DNA of 64,000 nt, from positions 2,385,732-2,449,731 of the forward strand of contig NW_017265134.1 in NCBI RefSeq assembly GCF_001638985.1. Direction: 5' to 3'. The DNA comes from Phycomyces blakesleeanus NRRL 1555(-) (taxonomy: Eukaryota; Mucoromycota; Mucoromycetes; Mucorales; Phycomycetaceae). Made by a program: the position numbers and the translations under genes. Numbering within the stretch: the stretch's first letter is position 1; each line of letters begins with the position of its first letter. This document shows, piece after piece, positions 49,063-60,829 of this stretch. The notes beneath the pieces were generated by a model, which was not told where the DNA came from, made no database searches, and was given only the letters and a program-made list of their open reading frames with translations.

Positions 49063-49430
49063 CCTAGATACCGGGTTTCCTAGATATCTAGATGTGTACG
49101 ATGGATTACAATTGATAAATAAAGTCAAGATGTAAAGAGTAATCAACACGCGTACATGCAGGAAGAATGGAGAAAAGGGTACGGCCATGAGGCCAAGAAT
49201 AGATAGACTGGTCTGTGTGCACGATGCTCACTTTTATATATATATATATATATATTATTGATAATGAGTTTAAATATATAATATATTTATATGTACATAT
49301 ACATGTATATGTATATATATGTAAAGTCGATGATACGCACACACTGCACACACACATTAGACACACATACAAATGCTTGATTATTAGAAAGTAAGGCTAC
49401 TAATGGTAATAGTAATAGTAATAGTAATAA

Positions 49431-49486
<56 letters not shown>

Positions 49487-51344
49487 CAAGCAAGAAACCA
49501 TAAACCCCTACCTTTGTCTATTATTTTTTTTTGGTTTCTTTCTTTGCGTTTATTTATTACTGTATATTTTGATTTCCTCCTTTGGTCTCTTATTTTATTA
49601 TATGAACATACAGTAGCAGTTTGTTATGCTGAAGTGGTTTAGTGATAAATAAATAATATATAATAATAATAATAACTAATAAGGTTTAGGGTTGCCCTTG
49701 CCCTTTGCCCTTGAAAGTTTATGTTGGCCCCTGTGTTTGTGATCCGGATTACTAAGATCAATAAGAAACAGTCTTGATTTGTTTCTTTATTTCGTTCTTT
49801 CTTTGTTGTTGTTTATATTTATATTTGTATTTGTATTTGTATTTGTATTTGTATTTATGTTTATATTTATGTTTATATTTGTTTTGCACAATTACAAAAT
49901 GTTTTTATTTTCTCTTTATTTTCTTTGTTCTCACAATGCTAATTTCTAGTAGCAATACTAATAGAACATCTTGAAATGACCAAATAAAGATATATATATA
50001 TATGTACATATACAAATGTTTGTGTGTGTGTGCGTATAAAATATATACCAAAAAAAGAAACAAAGAGAGAGAGAAAATAAAAATGAAAGTGAAGGATGTC
50101 AAATCTGAAAGTCTAATGTCGATAGATATTGTAGGTCCTTGCGATCTAGAGGAAATTATAGTGATGGTTATAGTAATAACGATAATAGCTATAGCAATAA
50201 TGGTAATAATAATAGAAAGATCTGCTTTGTATAATATAAAAATCATATAAATCTTTATTTTATTTTACGAGATTGCAACTCGTCAAAAACCCATTATAGG
50301 GGTTCCACACACGTCACAAGGATTAGGTTGTGTCTAACCATGCCACATCTGCATGCACAGCACACATCCTGCCATGCCTTATTGACAATCAATGTAGGCC
50401 TTTTTATATATATGCTCTTTTTTTTCTTTATTATTATTCAATATTAAAATTTACATATATTTTATAATATTGAATAATAAGAATAGTAATAGTAGTAGTA
50501 GTAGTAGTAGTAGTAGTAAGAAAAAGGAGTTCAAGGGTCAATGAGAAAGTCTTTATATTATTATTATTATTTATTAAATATTTTCTTGTCCATGCACACC
50601 ACACACTACGCATAGCGCACAGTGCACAGCGTACAACAACACAACACACACAAAAATAAATAAATAATAATCGCACAAAAATTTCTTTGTCTATTATTTT
50701 TGGCATAAAGTTGTGTAGTGCGTGTAGTGTGTGTGAAGTGTGCTGTATTTATAGGGCGGAATGCTGATCGAGATCGGATACAAACAATATGAACATCCGC
50801 CCTAAAAGTAAAATCAAAAAAAAAATCACATAAAATCATAATAATAATATTATTATTTTGTGTTTTTGAAACGGAAGGCCTATTTCCGACCATGAATTTT
50901 ATTTTATTATTTTTATTATTCATTACCTATTTGCTCTATAGCTGTATATCTATAAGTCTATATATCTTTAGACCTTTACATGTATGATTATGTGTAAAAT
51001 GTACCTTTTGGACATAAATTGAAAGCGTAACTAGAATTGAACAAGATTATATGTATAAATGTATAAATGTATAAATGTATAAATGTATATATGTATATTA
51101 TTAAAAGTCCAGACAAAGAAATAACTAAACAAGAAGATTTGTTTGTTTTATTGCCAAATAAATTATTATAATAATAGTAATAATAATTACACACACAAAA
51201 TAAATAAATAAGTAAGTAAATAAATAAAAACATTCTAATTCTAATTCTAATGCTAATTCTAATTCTAATTCTAATTCTAATATTCACCTCTGATTCTTAT
51301 TTTCTGCGGGAGCACCTTGCATTATAGCACATTTAAACCAGAAA

Positions 51345-51375
<31 letters not shown>

Positions 51376-51413
51376 AGGGAGAAAGGGTAGAATAAAACAA
51401 GCAAGCAAGCAAG

Positions 51414-51528
51414 TAATCAAGGAAACAAGGAAACAAGGAAGCAAGGAAGCAAGGAAGCAAGGAAGCAAGGAAGCAAGGAAGCAAGGAAGCAAGGAAGCAA
51501 GGAAGCAAGGAAGCAAAGAAGCAAGGGT
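51414..51528. repeat. AAGGAAGC octamer minisatellite
   Basis: About 11 tandem AAGGAAGC units with a few AAGGAAAC variants at the left. The open frames across it on the minus strand (Leu/Ala/Ser/Pro/Cys/Phe repeats) are artefacts. Confidence 0.9.
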
Positions 51529-51823
51529 ATTATAATAAAATTTTAATTATAGATGTATAAAATAAAAATAAAAATCTAAATAAAAATAAAAATCTAAATC
51601 CAAAATCTAAATTCAAAAAATTCAAAATTCAAAAAATTGTTATAAATACAAATCATTTTTGCTTTGCTTCGCTTTTCTTTTGTTCTCTTTACCTTCTTTA
51701 TCAATCACTTCTTTTTTAGAATATTCACTATCCAAATCAACTCAATTAACTCAAATACTAAATACCTCATCTTTATAACCCTTCTATCTTTCTACCTCTC
51801 TTACTTACTTTAAACATCACAAT

Positions 51824-52133
51824 ATGAACTACGAATACACTCACCTTGAATATCCCTTTGCTGCCGAACGAATGTTTGGTCGCCAAACTCCTATTGATGA
51901 CATTTACTATCAGAACACACGTCGTTTTAGTTACTCTGGTCTCTTGTCCAACCAGAGTGATGCAAGTCTCTCAGACTTTGAACAGCACACACCCTCTCCA
52001 GTCAACACCTATGTCGAGCTAATCAATGATCTTGATGACTCAAAGGTCCATTCTCTAATCGACTATGCTTGCAACCCATACATGTCACAAATGGTCGATA
52101 CTGCTGCTTTCTTGCCAGCTCACCATAACCAGC

Positions 52134-52167
<34 letters not shown>

Positions 52168-53182
52168 GCAACAGCATAACCATCACAACCATCATCAGCA
52201 TCAGCATCAACAATCTTATCCCATAGATGAGCAATTGTTCAATAAGCATCAGAATCAATCTGCTTTCCAGACTCTTTCAGCACAATCAGATTCAAATTCA
52301 TCATGTGGATACCCCCAAGGATTCAACTCTCCAATGACCAACTTTGGAAATCCTTATCACCTCAACTACCACCAGCCACAGATCAACTATAACATCCCCC
52401 CTCTCTTTATGTCTACCCCAACTGATGTCCTGTCTGCATTCCCAATGGGCACCTTGGATATCTCTGCTGCCATCAACTCTTCAGCACAGCTATCGGCATC
52501 TTCAGCATCTTCAGCATCCGGACTCTCACTCTCACTCTCACCATCCTCACCATCACTCTCATTATCATGCTCAGGAGCAGTATCAGTATCAGGACCAGAA
52601 TCATTATCACCTGCTTCTCTGTCTTCATCTTCTTCCTCGCTTTCTTCATCATCATCTTCTCCGACCATGTACAACAACTCACCTTCAGGCCCAGTTAACC
52701 ACAGAGACTTTGATATCTCATTCGGAGAGCCTTCCGCTAGTCCCGAAACATTCTCAATCTCCCCTCCAATGACCAAGACCAAGGCGGCCAAGAAGACCCC
52801 CAAGGACAAGTCACTCACCAAGCAAAAGACCTCGACACCCCGCCAGCCCAAGACTCAGAGCAGATCCCGTGGAAGACGGTCTGCACATGATCAGGTGTCT
52901 GATGAAGACAAGTCATTTCAATGCAAGTTTTCCGGATGCGGCAAGGCCTTCAAGCGATCCGAGCATCTCAAGCGTCACGCAAGATCCATTCACACTCTGG
53001 AGAAGCCGTTCGAGTGCCCTTACACAGCATGCTCAAAGAAGTTTTCAAGATCCGACAATCTCAATCAGCACATTCGGATCCACCGCCACACCGGCAAGGA
53101 CAAGTCAAACATGGCTGCGTTACGTCGTAGCTCTTCATCTTCCGAGAGCTCTGCCGGCAGCGCTCATGCTTCTTGCTTATAA
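51824..53182 (+). CDS. C2H2 zinc-finger transcription factor, Msn2/4-like
   Basis: Intronless gene of 452 aa (stop TAA at 53180-53182), unlike its intron-rich neighbours. Two C-terminal zinc fingers begin near residue 364: [21 protein letters not shown] and [21 protein letters not shown], both C-x4-C-x12-H with spacer HTLEKP. The recognition helices RSEHLKRH and RSDNLNQH equal those of yeast Msn2/Msn4, which bind stress-response elements (CCCCT); both yeast fingers have C-x2-C instead. The rest is a typical disordered activation region: poly-Gln (about residues 103-117), a His/Gln stretch, a Ser-rich block coded by TCA/TCT, and a basic SRGRR patch just before the fingers that may help nuclear import. 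Possible role in stress or morphogenesis is inference from the finger sequences. A pyrimidine-rich leader precedes the ATG, with TTTATAA at about 51771. Confidence 0.92.
52130..52170 (+). repeat. CAA/CAG repeat coding poly-Gln in the zinc-finger gene
   Basis: Fifteen consecutive Gln codons, mostly CAA with CAG near the end, followed by CAT/CAC/CAG codons for a His/Gln run. A likely site of length polymorphism inside the activation region. Confidence 0.9.
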
Positions 53183-56100
53183 TCAAAACAAGGAGATTAG
53201 AAGAGCGGGGGGTTTTTTTTCTATTCTTTTATTTGCTATTAAGCTTTTCTCATGCTTTCTTTCTTATTTTTTTTTTTACATATAGAAAAAGATCAAACTT
53301 TTGAACTCTTGTTCATTTTCATTCAATTTTCATTCAATTTTCATTTTCATTCTTCTTTACATTCACAACTCACTCATATTTAAACAGCACTTGATATTCC
53401 AAATCAGCATTTTTTTTTTTTTCATTTTTATATTTTGCTTTTGTAAAGCTTCCCTTTCTTTCTTGTGTGTGTACATCTAATGTACACACTACTCTATTCT
53501 ACTCTACACTACACTACACTACACTACACTACACTACACTACACTACATCACACTACATCACACAAAATATACATTACACACACAAACACACAAACACAA
53601 GAGAAATATACACATACACATATGAATATATCTGTTGTCTAGGCTATGTAAATAAAATGTCCTTTTTTTTTCTTTTCTTTTATTCTCAAATGTATAATGA
53701 AATACTGTGGTTATAGAGTACAAGATACAAGAAAATCTTGTTTGACTGTTGTTGTCGTTTTTGACAAATGATATTACTAATAATGAAAAGGTCAATTTCA
53801 TTGTGAAAGAAAAAATAAATAAATTATTATTATTATTTTGTGTGTGTGCGTGTATCGATGATTTGACCGATAAGGCACATATTGGATGCCACGGGAGCAA
53901 AGAATCAAAATAAATAAATCACAATCAAAACAAGCACGCAAGTACACAAATGTATAGTGTGTGTAATTTATGTAATGTGTGTCTAGAATAATACAAACAC
54001 ACACACTATGTATATAAGTATAAAGTGGTTTTTCTTTTTTGTCATTAATTACAAAAACAAAATAATAACAAGGAAAACTAGAACACCATTCTAGCCCAAT
54101 AATTTTATCTTTCTCTCTCTCTCTCTCTCTCTCAATCAGTCAACCACCAAATCTTTCTTATGACGATGATGATAATTTAGTATTCGTTATGGTAGCACTA
54201 TTTCTCGTTAAGTCATAGCCAATCTTATCAAAGGTCTGGTAATATGCATACTATTTCTTGGAATATTATTTATTTAATTTATTTTATTTTATCAATACAA
54301 ATAATAATAATAATTCATGCTGTCTAGAACAAGCTACTGTTAATATTCTATATTCTTTATTACCCTAGAAAAGATACCAATATCAATACTAATATTACTA
54401 CTCTAAACCGGAAATGTACCCTTGTGGGAGGATTGCCAGAGAAATAAAAAGAAAGGCATAGAAATAGCCATAGAAAGAAAGAAAGTCAAGGAGAAGATAG
54501 GAGAAATAGAGGAGAATAGATGTCAAGGAGGTCCTTCTTTTTTTCCTCTCTCTCTTGATTTTATTAAAGGATTTAAATCATTAAATCATTAATTGATTGA
54601 TTGATTGATTGATACAGGTTTGTCTAGGTTGATGCTTACCTAGTGCATAATATTATCATTAGCAAATGAATAATCTCTATTGATTTTGTACAATTGTACA
54701 TTTGCATGTATATTTCATTACTTTTAATTTCATTTCATTTTTATGCCTATAAAAATAAAACACCAAAAAAAAAGAAGCTTAAATATAGATATATACTAAA
54801 GTCTAATAGGAGAGTGGGTTAATATTAGGAGACTAATAAAGGAGAGATAGGAAAAGAAAATAGAGAGTCTCTGAGGATGACAGAGGGCAAGGGAGAAAAA
54901 CAAGGGACTGTAATGATAGTAATAATATATGATCAGCCTGTCAGGTACATCATCATATAATCATAATTACAATAGAATTCTGTCTCTGACAAGCTTCAAG
55001 TAAATCAAAAAATATATATATAAATTTATCTGTATTTCATATTGTTTTCTTTCTTCTTTTGATACTCACTGCTGACTTGCCCCAAGCCTCTTTACAGACT
55101 AAATAAAATTTATATTGCTGTAAAGCATTAGTCACAATGTCTAACCCAGTTAGTTTTCAAATTGACACTATTGGTTGTAATGAAAACCAACTTTTTTCTT
55201 TCTTTCTTTGTTGATGCAATAAAAACAACAACAAAAATAACAAGAATAGTGCAACTCAAGGTACAAGAACATCCAACTCTGGCACTAGGTTAAACTGTAA
55301 GAGACGCCACTTGCATTTCTTGAAGGTTCTTATTTTTCTTCTTCTTATATTTACCGTTGCATTTGTGCACCACCAACCAAATACTGGACAGGACTTGGTA
55401 ATGCTTTTATTGAGCCATTTTACCTATAATATACTAATTATAAAGCCAATCATAAAGAATCATTCAAAAGGGCAAATGTTTTTATTGCTATAAGAAATCT
55501 GCCTTTGTCTTTCCAAACATTACATAGCATGTGCATAGCACCACTAAACAAAGCTGTGAACAGATAGATTGATCAACTAGATTATATAAGTATAAATTTA
55601 TATATGTAATAGATAAATAAAGACATGGAAAAAAAATATTATTATTTTTGTTGTTGTTATCTCTATGAGATGCCGTAGTATCTGCTGCAGGTGTCCGTCT
55701 ACTTTTACTTCTTCTAACTCTTTTATTTTATTATTTATTTCTCTATTACTTGTTTAAACTTTTCAAATTTTCCTCAAGTTCTCAATCGAAATTGAAATCC
55801 GGACTTTGTGCAAGTCATTTACCAGCCTCTTTTAAATATCTAAGCCTAGAAACCGTTTTTTCTTTAATATTATATTATACTATACTATATTGTTCTTGCT
55901 CTTATCTATCTACAGATAAAGAGAGTCACTCGATATGTATACATATATATGATTATCAAAGAAATAAACTTTTTATTTATATATGTATCTGTGAATACGT
56001 ACATACATAGGTACATAATCATGTGTTTATTGTATCTTATTCAGAAGCATCATAATTATTTTCGAGTTTATAATATTTATATTTATATGTGACAGGTTGT

Positions 56101-56955
56101 AATGAATAGATTAATACTAATAGGAATAATGGCATTATTGGCTATTAAACCAGCTTTATTTTTCTTTTGCTAATTTTTGCTTTTATTACCGAGAATATAT
56201 ATATATATATATATATTGATCATTATATCAATAAAGATTCGCACCAGAGATCTGGAACTATAATATACTTCTCATTTTCTTATATAATTAATATACCGTT
56301 ATCATTGGTGTGTTGCTTAGCGTTGTTAATAGAAAACAACAAATAACAGGATCATCACCATAAGGGAAGAAGGAAATATTTATATATATATATATAATGT
56401 ATATTGTATCCACATTATTTTTCAATTCCAAAATCCCAATTGAAAAGGCTAGTTTTGCGGCTGTTAATGAACCTATTATTATTTTATATATATATATAAA
56501 ATAACAACAGCAAGGACAGCCCCCTCTCTCTTTTTACTCATTGCTCTCTCGCTGTCTTCTCCGCATTTCCTTATCCTTATTTCTCCTCCTACTCCTCCTC
56601 TCACTCTTACTCTTACTCTCATCTCATCCCTTCTCTACCCCTCTCCAACCACCCCCTTCATTTGTGTAATAATTGGATCGATGGTTCTAGAGTCTCTTGA
56701 TGACCTAGTCGAATGTCGATAAACTATTGTGTCATTTGGCATGCAGTAAGCATATATTACTCTCAAAGGAAAATTATTATTATTATTATTATTATCTTGG
56801 ATCATTTAAAATAAAATCGAGACATGGCTAAAAGAAGGCCTCGATTCTGCGGTGTGCTCAAATGTGGCCGCATTTTGTAAAGAAAAAAAATGACCTTGTG
56901 CATGTTCTTTTCTCTCTCTCTTTCTCTTTTGAATGTGCGTACGTGCGTACGTGCG

Positions 56956-56986
<31 letters not shown>

Positions 56987-58221
56987 TACTTTTGGTATAT
57001 AAAGTATATTTTGTATGTTGTAATTGTTGTTATTGGATATGTTGCTTGGATTTGTTTTTTTTTTGAATCATGCTTGAAGTAGCTTTGAACGGACAATGAG
57101 GCTCACTTGGCAAGTTATTTCTAGATGATCAATTATCAATTATTATTTGAAGCTTTGTATGCATGAAGATCCACAACTGTTCTGATGTACTGCAGAATGA
57201 TTTCCATTTTGAGATGATGGCCTGTGTATATGTATATGTATATTGTATGGTACAAGAGTTAGGAGCTCTTTTTGTATTAATAGTAGTAATATACTATTGT
57301 TATGTGGAAGATCTTTTGTCAGAATCACATCCTCATCTAGACATTCACCTATCTAAACTTTGATAATCTACATTAACGTTCTCATCATTCCTTTTGCTGC
57401 GCAAAAATTCCTTTTAATATTAATATTATTATTCTTTATTTCTATAAAGTTTATAAACCAAAATTATTATTACTATTATTAATCAAAAGAAAAATAATAA
57501 TAATTGGTAGTCTAGTTGCATATCGTGTACCTCTTTTTTGTCTGCTGAATAGCTATATAGATCTATTGATCAGTCACTCATCTCAAGAAAGCACGATCTG
57601 AGGTACAAGTACCAGCAGTCAATTTCAAATATATATATATATGTATTCAAAGCAGAGCTGGGATAAATAAGATTCTACAATAAATGCATTTGTGTACAAT
57701 GCAAATAATGGTCCTCACTTGTCCAACACCTTTTGTGCACAAGAAATGTTTATTTCTCAATTGCTGATCAACTCCTACACACACACACATACACCTGTAT
57801 AGTACACACAAATACATTATTACCAAAAGGCAAATTGATAGTAATTATATCAATACTCCTATACATATATTACCAAATTATTCAACCCTTTTTTTCTTAC
57901 TTTTCAGATCATCAAAGATCTTGACCTAAGCGCTAAGAAGTTACTTGGTCTTTACTTCACTCAACTATTTATATATATATATATATATCTTCTCAAGTGT
58001 CAGAAATTCAAGCTAGTACATTAGCTTTTAAACTAACAATATTCCTGCAGTACATTAATTACTAATAATCATCTGTAAATCATTATAGCCGCTTACCAGT
58101 GCTGGTCACACACTTTAACATTTTAGAGATCTTCACAACCTTGTGAGAAGATCTCTGTACTGTGTATTAATGATCTATTTCTTTTTCTTCTTTTCTTTAT
58201 TACATTACTATTATTGAATAC

Positions 58222-58255
<34 letters not shown>

Positions 58256-58773
58256 AAATAAAAGTGGGTAATGAAACTCATCACACTGAAAATAATATTA
58301 TTTTATTTATTTTATTTTAGTCTCTGTGGACTATTCTTGGAGTAGGGAAAGGAGAGGGACTTTATAGATTATCATGGCAAAACTTTGATCCTAATAGGGA
58401 GAAAATCTCTTTTCTTTCTTCTTCAGTGTAAAAAAAAAAGATGGAGAGAAGAGCTAGAAATTATCTATCGTCTCTTTGTTATATTAAACAATGCGATCAA
58501 AAAAAGATGCTTGTTTAGCTGTAAGCTACTTTGCTAAAGTAATCAAATCAATCTCTTTATTATTGATATTATTAGCATCACAGCCAAAGCTTTATATAGT
58601 GATACTAATGACATGAACAATAAACAATAAGCCTACCATAGATCACTATATCTAGTCCTAAGTGTATTATACTATCATTATTATTATTAGAGTCCTTGGG
58701 CACATAATATAAAATTGATTTAGACAGAGATTTTGTTCTTTTTTTTTTTTTAAAAAAAAAAAAAAAAGAAGGC
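53183..58773. other. Long AT-rich region with no recognisable gene
   Basis: 5.6 kb. It starts with the 3' flank of the zinc-finger gene, then an (ACACT)n pentanucleotide tract at about 53506-53548, (GATT)n near 54593-54613, TA tracts near 56199-56216, 56382-56397, 56954-56970, 57967-57988 and 58222-58244, and pyrimidine-rich stretches near 54114-54133 and 56519-56650. Short open frames of 60-90 codons occur but show only AT-driven composition. I found no tRNA-like cloverleaf, B-box or snRNA signature by eye. It may contain decayed mobile elements that I cannot identify. Confidence 0.5.
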
Positions 58774-59040
58774 CCGTAGTGGGGCTATGTACTATTCAGC
58801 CATTCCGTCCGCCAGACGGAAAGTCTCCAATTCGACTCATGGGAAAAGCAATCTTTTTCGTGGTTTTTCTAGTGCATACTGTGTTTCTAGCTTGGATTCG
58901 AGGCTTTTACACTCGGATCTCTCCCATGACATCTATTGTGAGGTATTCGGGATTGTTTATGGGTTAGTATCTCAATAATGGGAAAAGTAGATACTGTGAG
59001 AGTGTTATTTATTAAAGAGACCAAATAATATTGTTTATAT
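58774..59040 (+). repeat. Short open segment ending in copy A of the 96-bp repeat family
   Basis: A segment (58774-58960), less AT-rich than its surroundings, reads open in two overlapping frames and contains a small hairpin (CCGTCCGCCAGACGG). It runs into the repeat copy at about 58940-59040, marked by GGGTTAGTATCTCAA, then AGATACTGTGAGAGTGTTAT and TTATTAAAGAGA. The open segment has no recognised homology and may be a decayed element. The long A/T dyad at 58738-58767 lies at its left edge. Confidence 0.5.
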
Positions 59041-60039
59041 CTGCTACTATTCAAATCCCTGTTGTGTAATGGTTGGTTTACACTGTATGAGTGTGTAGTG
59101 TACGTGTGCCTGGTGTGTAACAGTTCCGGAGATTGTTAACTTGCCAGGTTCATTAGCAAGAAGGAACCAGTGTTTGGTTGTGGGGTCTGTTCTTCACTCA
59201 ATTGTGGTGTGTATACCACATATTGCATAGCTTAACCCGGAAATTTTGGTCCGTCTCATCCTATAGAATAATAATTTCCAATGCTATCTAGTCTCACCCT
59301 TTGTCAAAAATATTGACTATATCCCAGCCACCTGTCCACTAGACGTAAAAACAAAATAGAAAAACCCAAAAAAAAACATCATATAATCCCACATAACCCT
59401 CCAAACAAATAGTTTAATTTCTCACTGTAATAATCAAAGTCAAGACTTTATCAATAAATACCAGCTCTTTAAATTATATAAAAGACAAAAAAATTAAATT
59501 GATATAGTTTTTTTATTTAATTAAAAAAAAAAAAGACACTCACACATCAAAGTGCAATATTATATGTGAAATCCCATTATTTAATTTTTACTTGCCGACC
59601 TTTTTTTGCTACTTTACTTGTAGCACATAAAAAATAGACAGTTTAGTACATTTTTTTCTAAAGTACGATTCTATATCCGAAGTGGTAAAATTTCGCTTTT
59701 TTTATTATACGACATTAGGAGAAACAAAATATTGAAACACCGTCGCATTTTTTTTTGTGTACGAAAACTGCTAGCCTCACAAAAATGCCACGCTCCTAGG
59801 TGTTTTTAAATTACTAAAAACAGCTTAGACAGTTTGAGTTCCAAAAATGCCCTGCAGTCTGCCAGAAATACTTGACATTTGAAATTCAAATTAATTATTT
59901 TATTTTTTTATTTTATTTTATTTTTGCTTTTTTACGAGTTTTCAATTAGTCTTTGATTTTTTATTATTACTTTATAACAAGTAATTGACCCTCTTATTCC
60001 AATCATAATTTTATTTAAATATTATACTGCAATGCAATT
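59041..60039. other. Intergenic region between repeat copies
   Basis: About 1 kb with no gene. Contains runs of T and A (for example 59509-59534) and short GC-richer patches (59100-59240). Part of it may belong to the same decayed element as the flanking repeat copies. Confidence 0.4.
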
Positions 60040-60233
60040 GAGGTGTTTGTGATTGATTTTGGGTTAGTATCTCAATATTAGAAAAAATAGATACTGTGAG
60101 AGTGTTATTTATTAAAGAAAGTTAAAATAATATTCGAAATGTTTGGAACTGGCTTTAGTATAGTATCTCAACATTAGAAAGAGTATATACTGTGAGAGTG
60201 CTATTTATTAAAGAGGTAGAATAATATGTTTAT
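60040..60233 (+). repeat. Copies B and C of the 96-bp repeat, in tandem
   Basis: Copy B (60040-60134) and copy C (60135-60233) are adjacent, with AGTATCTCAA at 60066 and 60162, so the period is 96 bp. Each has the inverted pair AGTATCT...AGATACT (ATATACT in C) separated by 16 bases, then TGTGAGAGTG(T/C)TATTTATTAAAG. Copy A at 58940 shares the same core. The function is unknown. Confidence 0.75.
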
Positions 60234-60300
60234 ATATATCAATCGATAAAGACTTTCTTTTTCTTACTATTCAATTTGCCTCTCTTAATATTTGTACCTC

Positions 60301-60432
60301 CGCTGTGTCACGTCTGGCGCACAAAATCTACCTACACACACACATAAATCCACCCACGCACAGATAAATCTACCCAGGTACGCAAATCTACCCAGGCACA
60401 CATAAATTCACTCGGACACACACACATCTGTT
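60301..60432. repeat. Imperfect CA/CCCAGGCACA-type short repeat
   Basis: Four or five degenerate units of about 22 bases built on AAATCTACCCAGGCACACAT. No coding meaning is seen. The following 60433-60829 is plain AT-rich DNA. Confidence 0.6.
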
Positions 60433-60829
60433 TTGTGATGAATTTATAAACCTATATAAAGAATAAATCAATAAATAATTAGCATACTTTTTGGAAGTAG
60501 AATTCTCCACCTCCCCTCAAGCCTTATATAACTCTTCGCTATGAAAAGTCTAGCTACTATATATCACAATTAATGTGTAAAAATGAGTTGAGCAGTTTAA
60601 TGAATGAATAGTAGACTTTAAATTCTCTGCAAATATTCGTATCATTTTACAACTACATTACTTAAAGGCAGAGACTAAGTTATGGGTTGATATTCCAACT
60701 TTTTAAAGATATAGAGAATAAGCCTATCAGTCGCTCCATACAAAAGCAAAAAAATTCAAGGTCCTATTAAGGAGGCTGGAGAATGCAATACTCTAAAGTA
60801 ACTGATGACGTATATACTGTTTACGGAGA

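Larger units (their letters stand above)
48856..51823. other. Repeat-rich intergenic region between LMBD1 and the zinc-finger gene
   Basis: Almost 3 kb without a supported gene. Holds a 24-bp triplicated repeat (48991-49062), (TAA)n at about 49402-49484, (TTTGTATTTGTA)-type repeats near 49816-49880, small hairpins at 50267-50283 and 50288-50304, (AGT)n at 50483-50518, (TTCTAA)n at about 51232-51281 and the octamer minisatellite at 51414-51528. A pyrimidine-rich leader (51780-51812) precedes the zinc-finger gene. Confidence 0.6.

Noticed and set aside
50267..50304. Two adjacent small hairpins (ACGAG/CTCGT and AACCC/GGGTT) as a structured RNA or terminator
   Set aside because: Stems of only five pairs in AT-rich DNA are expected by chance and nothing else supports them.
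51284..51516. Leu/Ala/Ser/Pro/Cys/Phe repeat ORFs on the minus strand
   Set aside because: Shadows of the AAGGAAGC minisatellite.
52344..52772. His/Leu-rich ORF overlapping the zinc-finger gene
   Set aside because: Plus-one frame of Ser codons (TCA, ATC) in the genuine gene.
58774..58860. Possible tRNA gene around CCAATTCGACTC
   Set aside because: No acceptor-stem pairing and no cloverleaf could be drawn.
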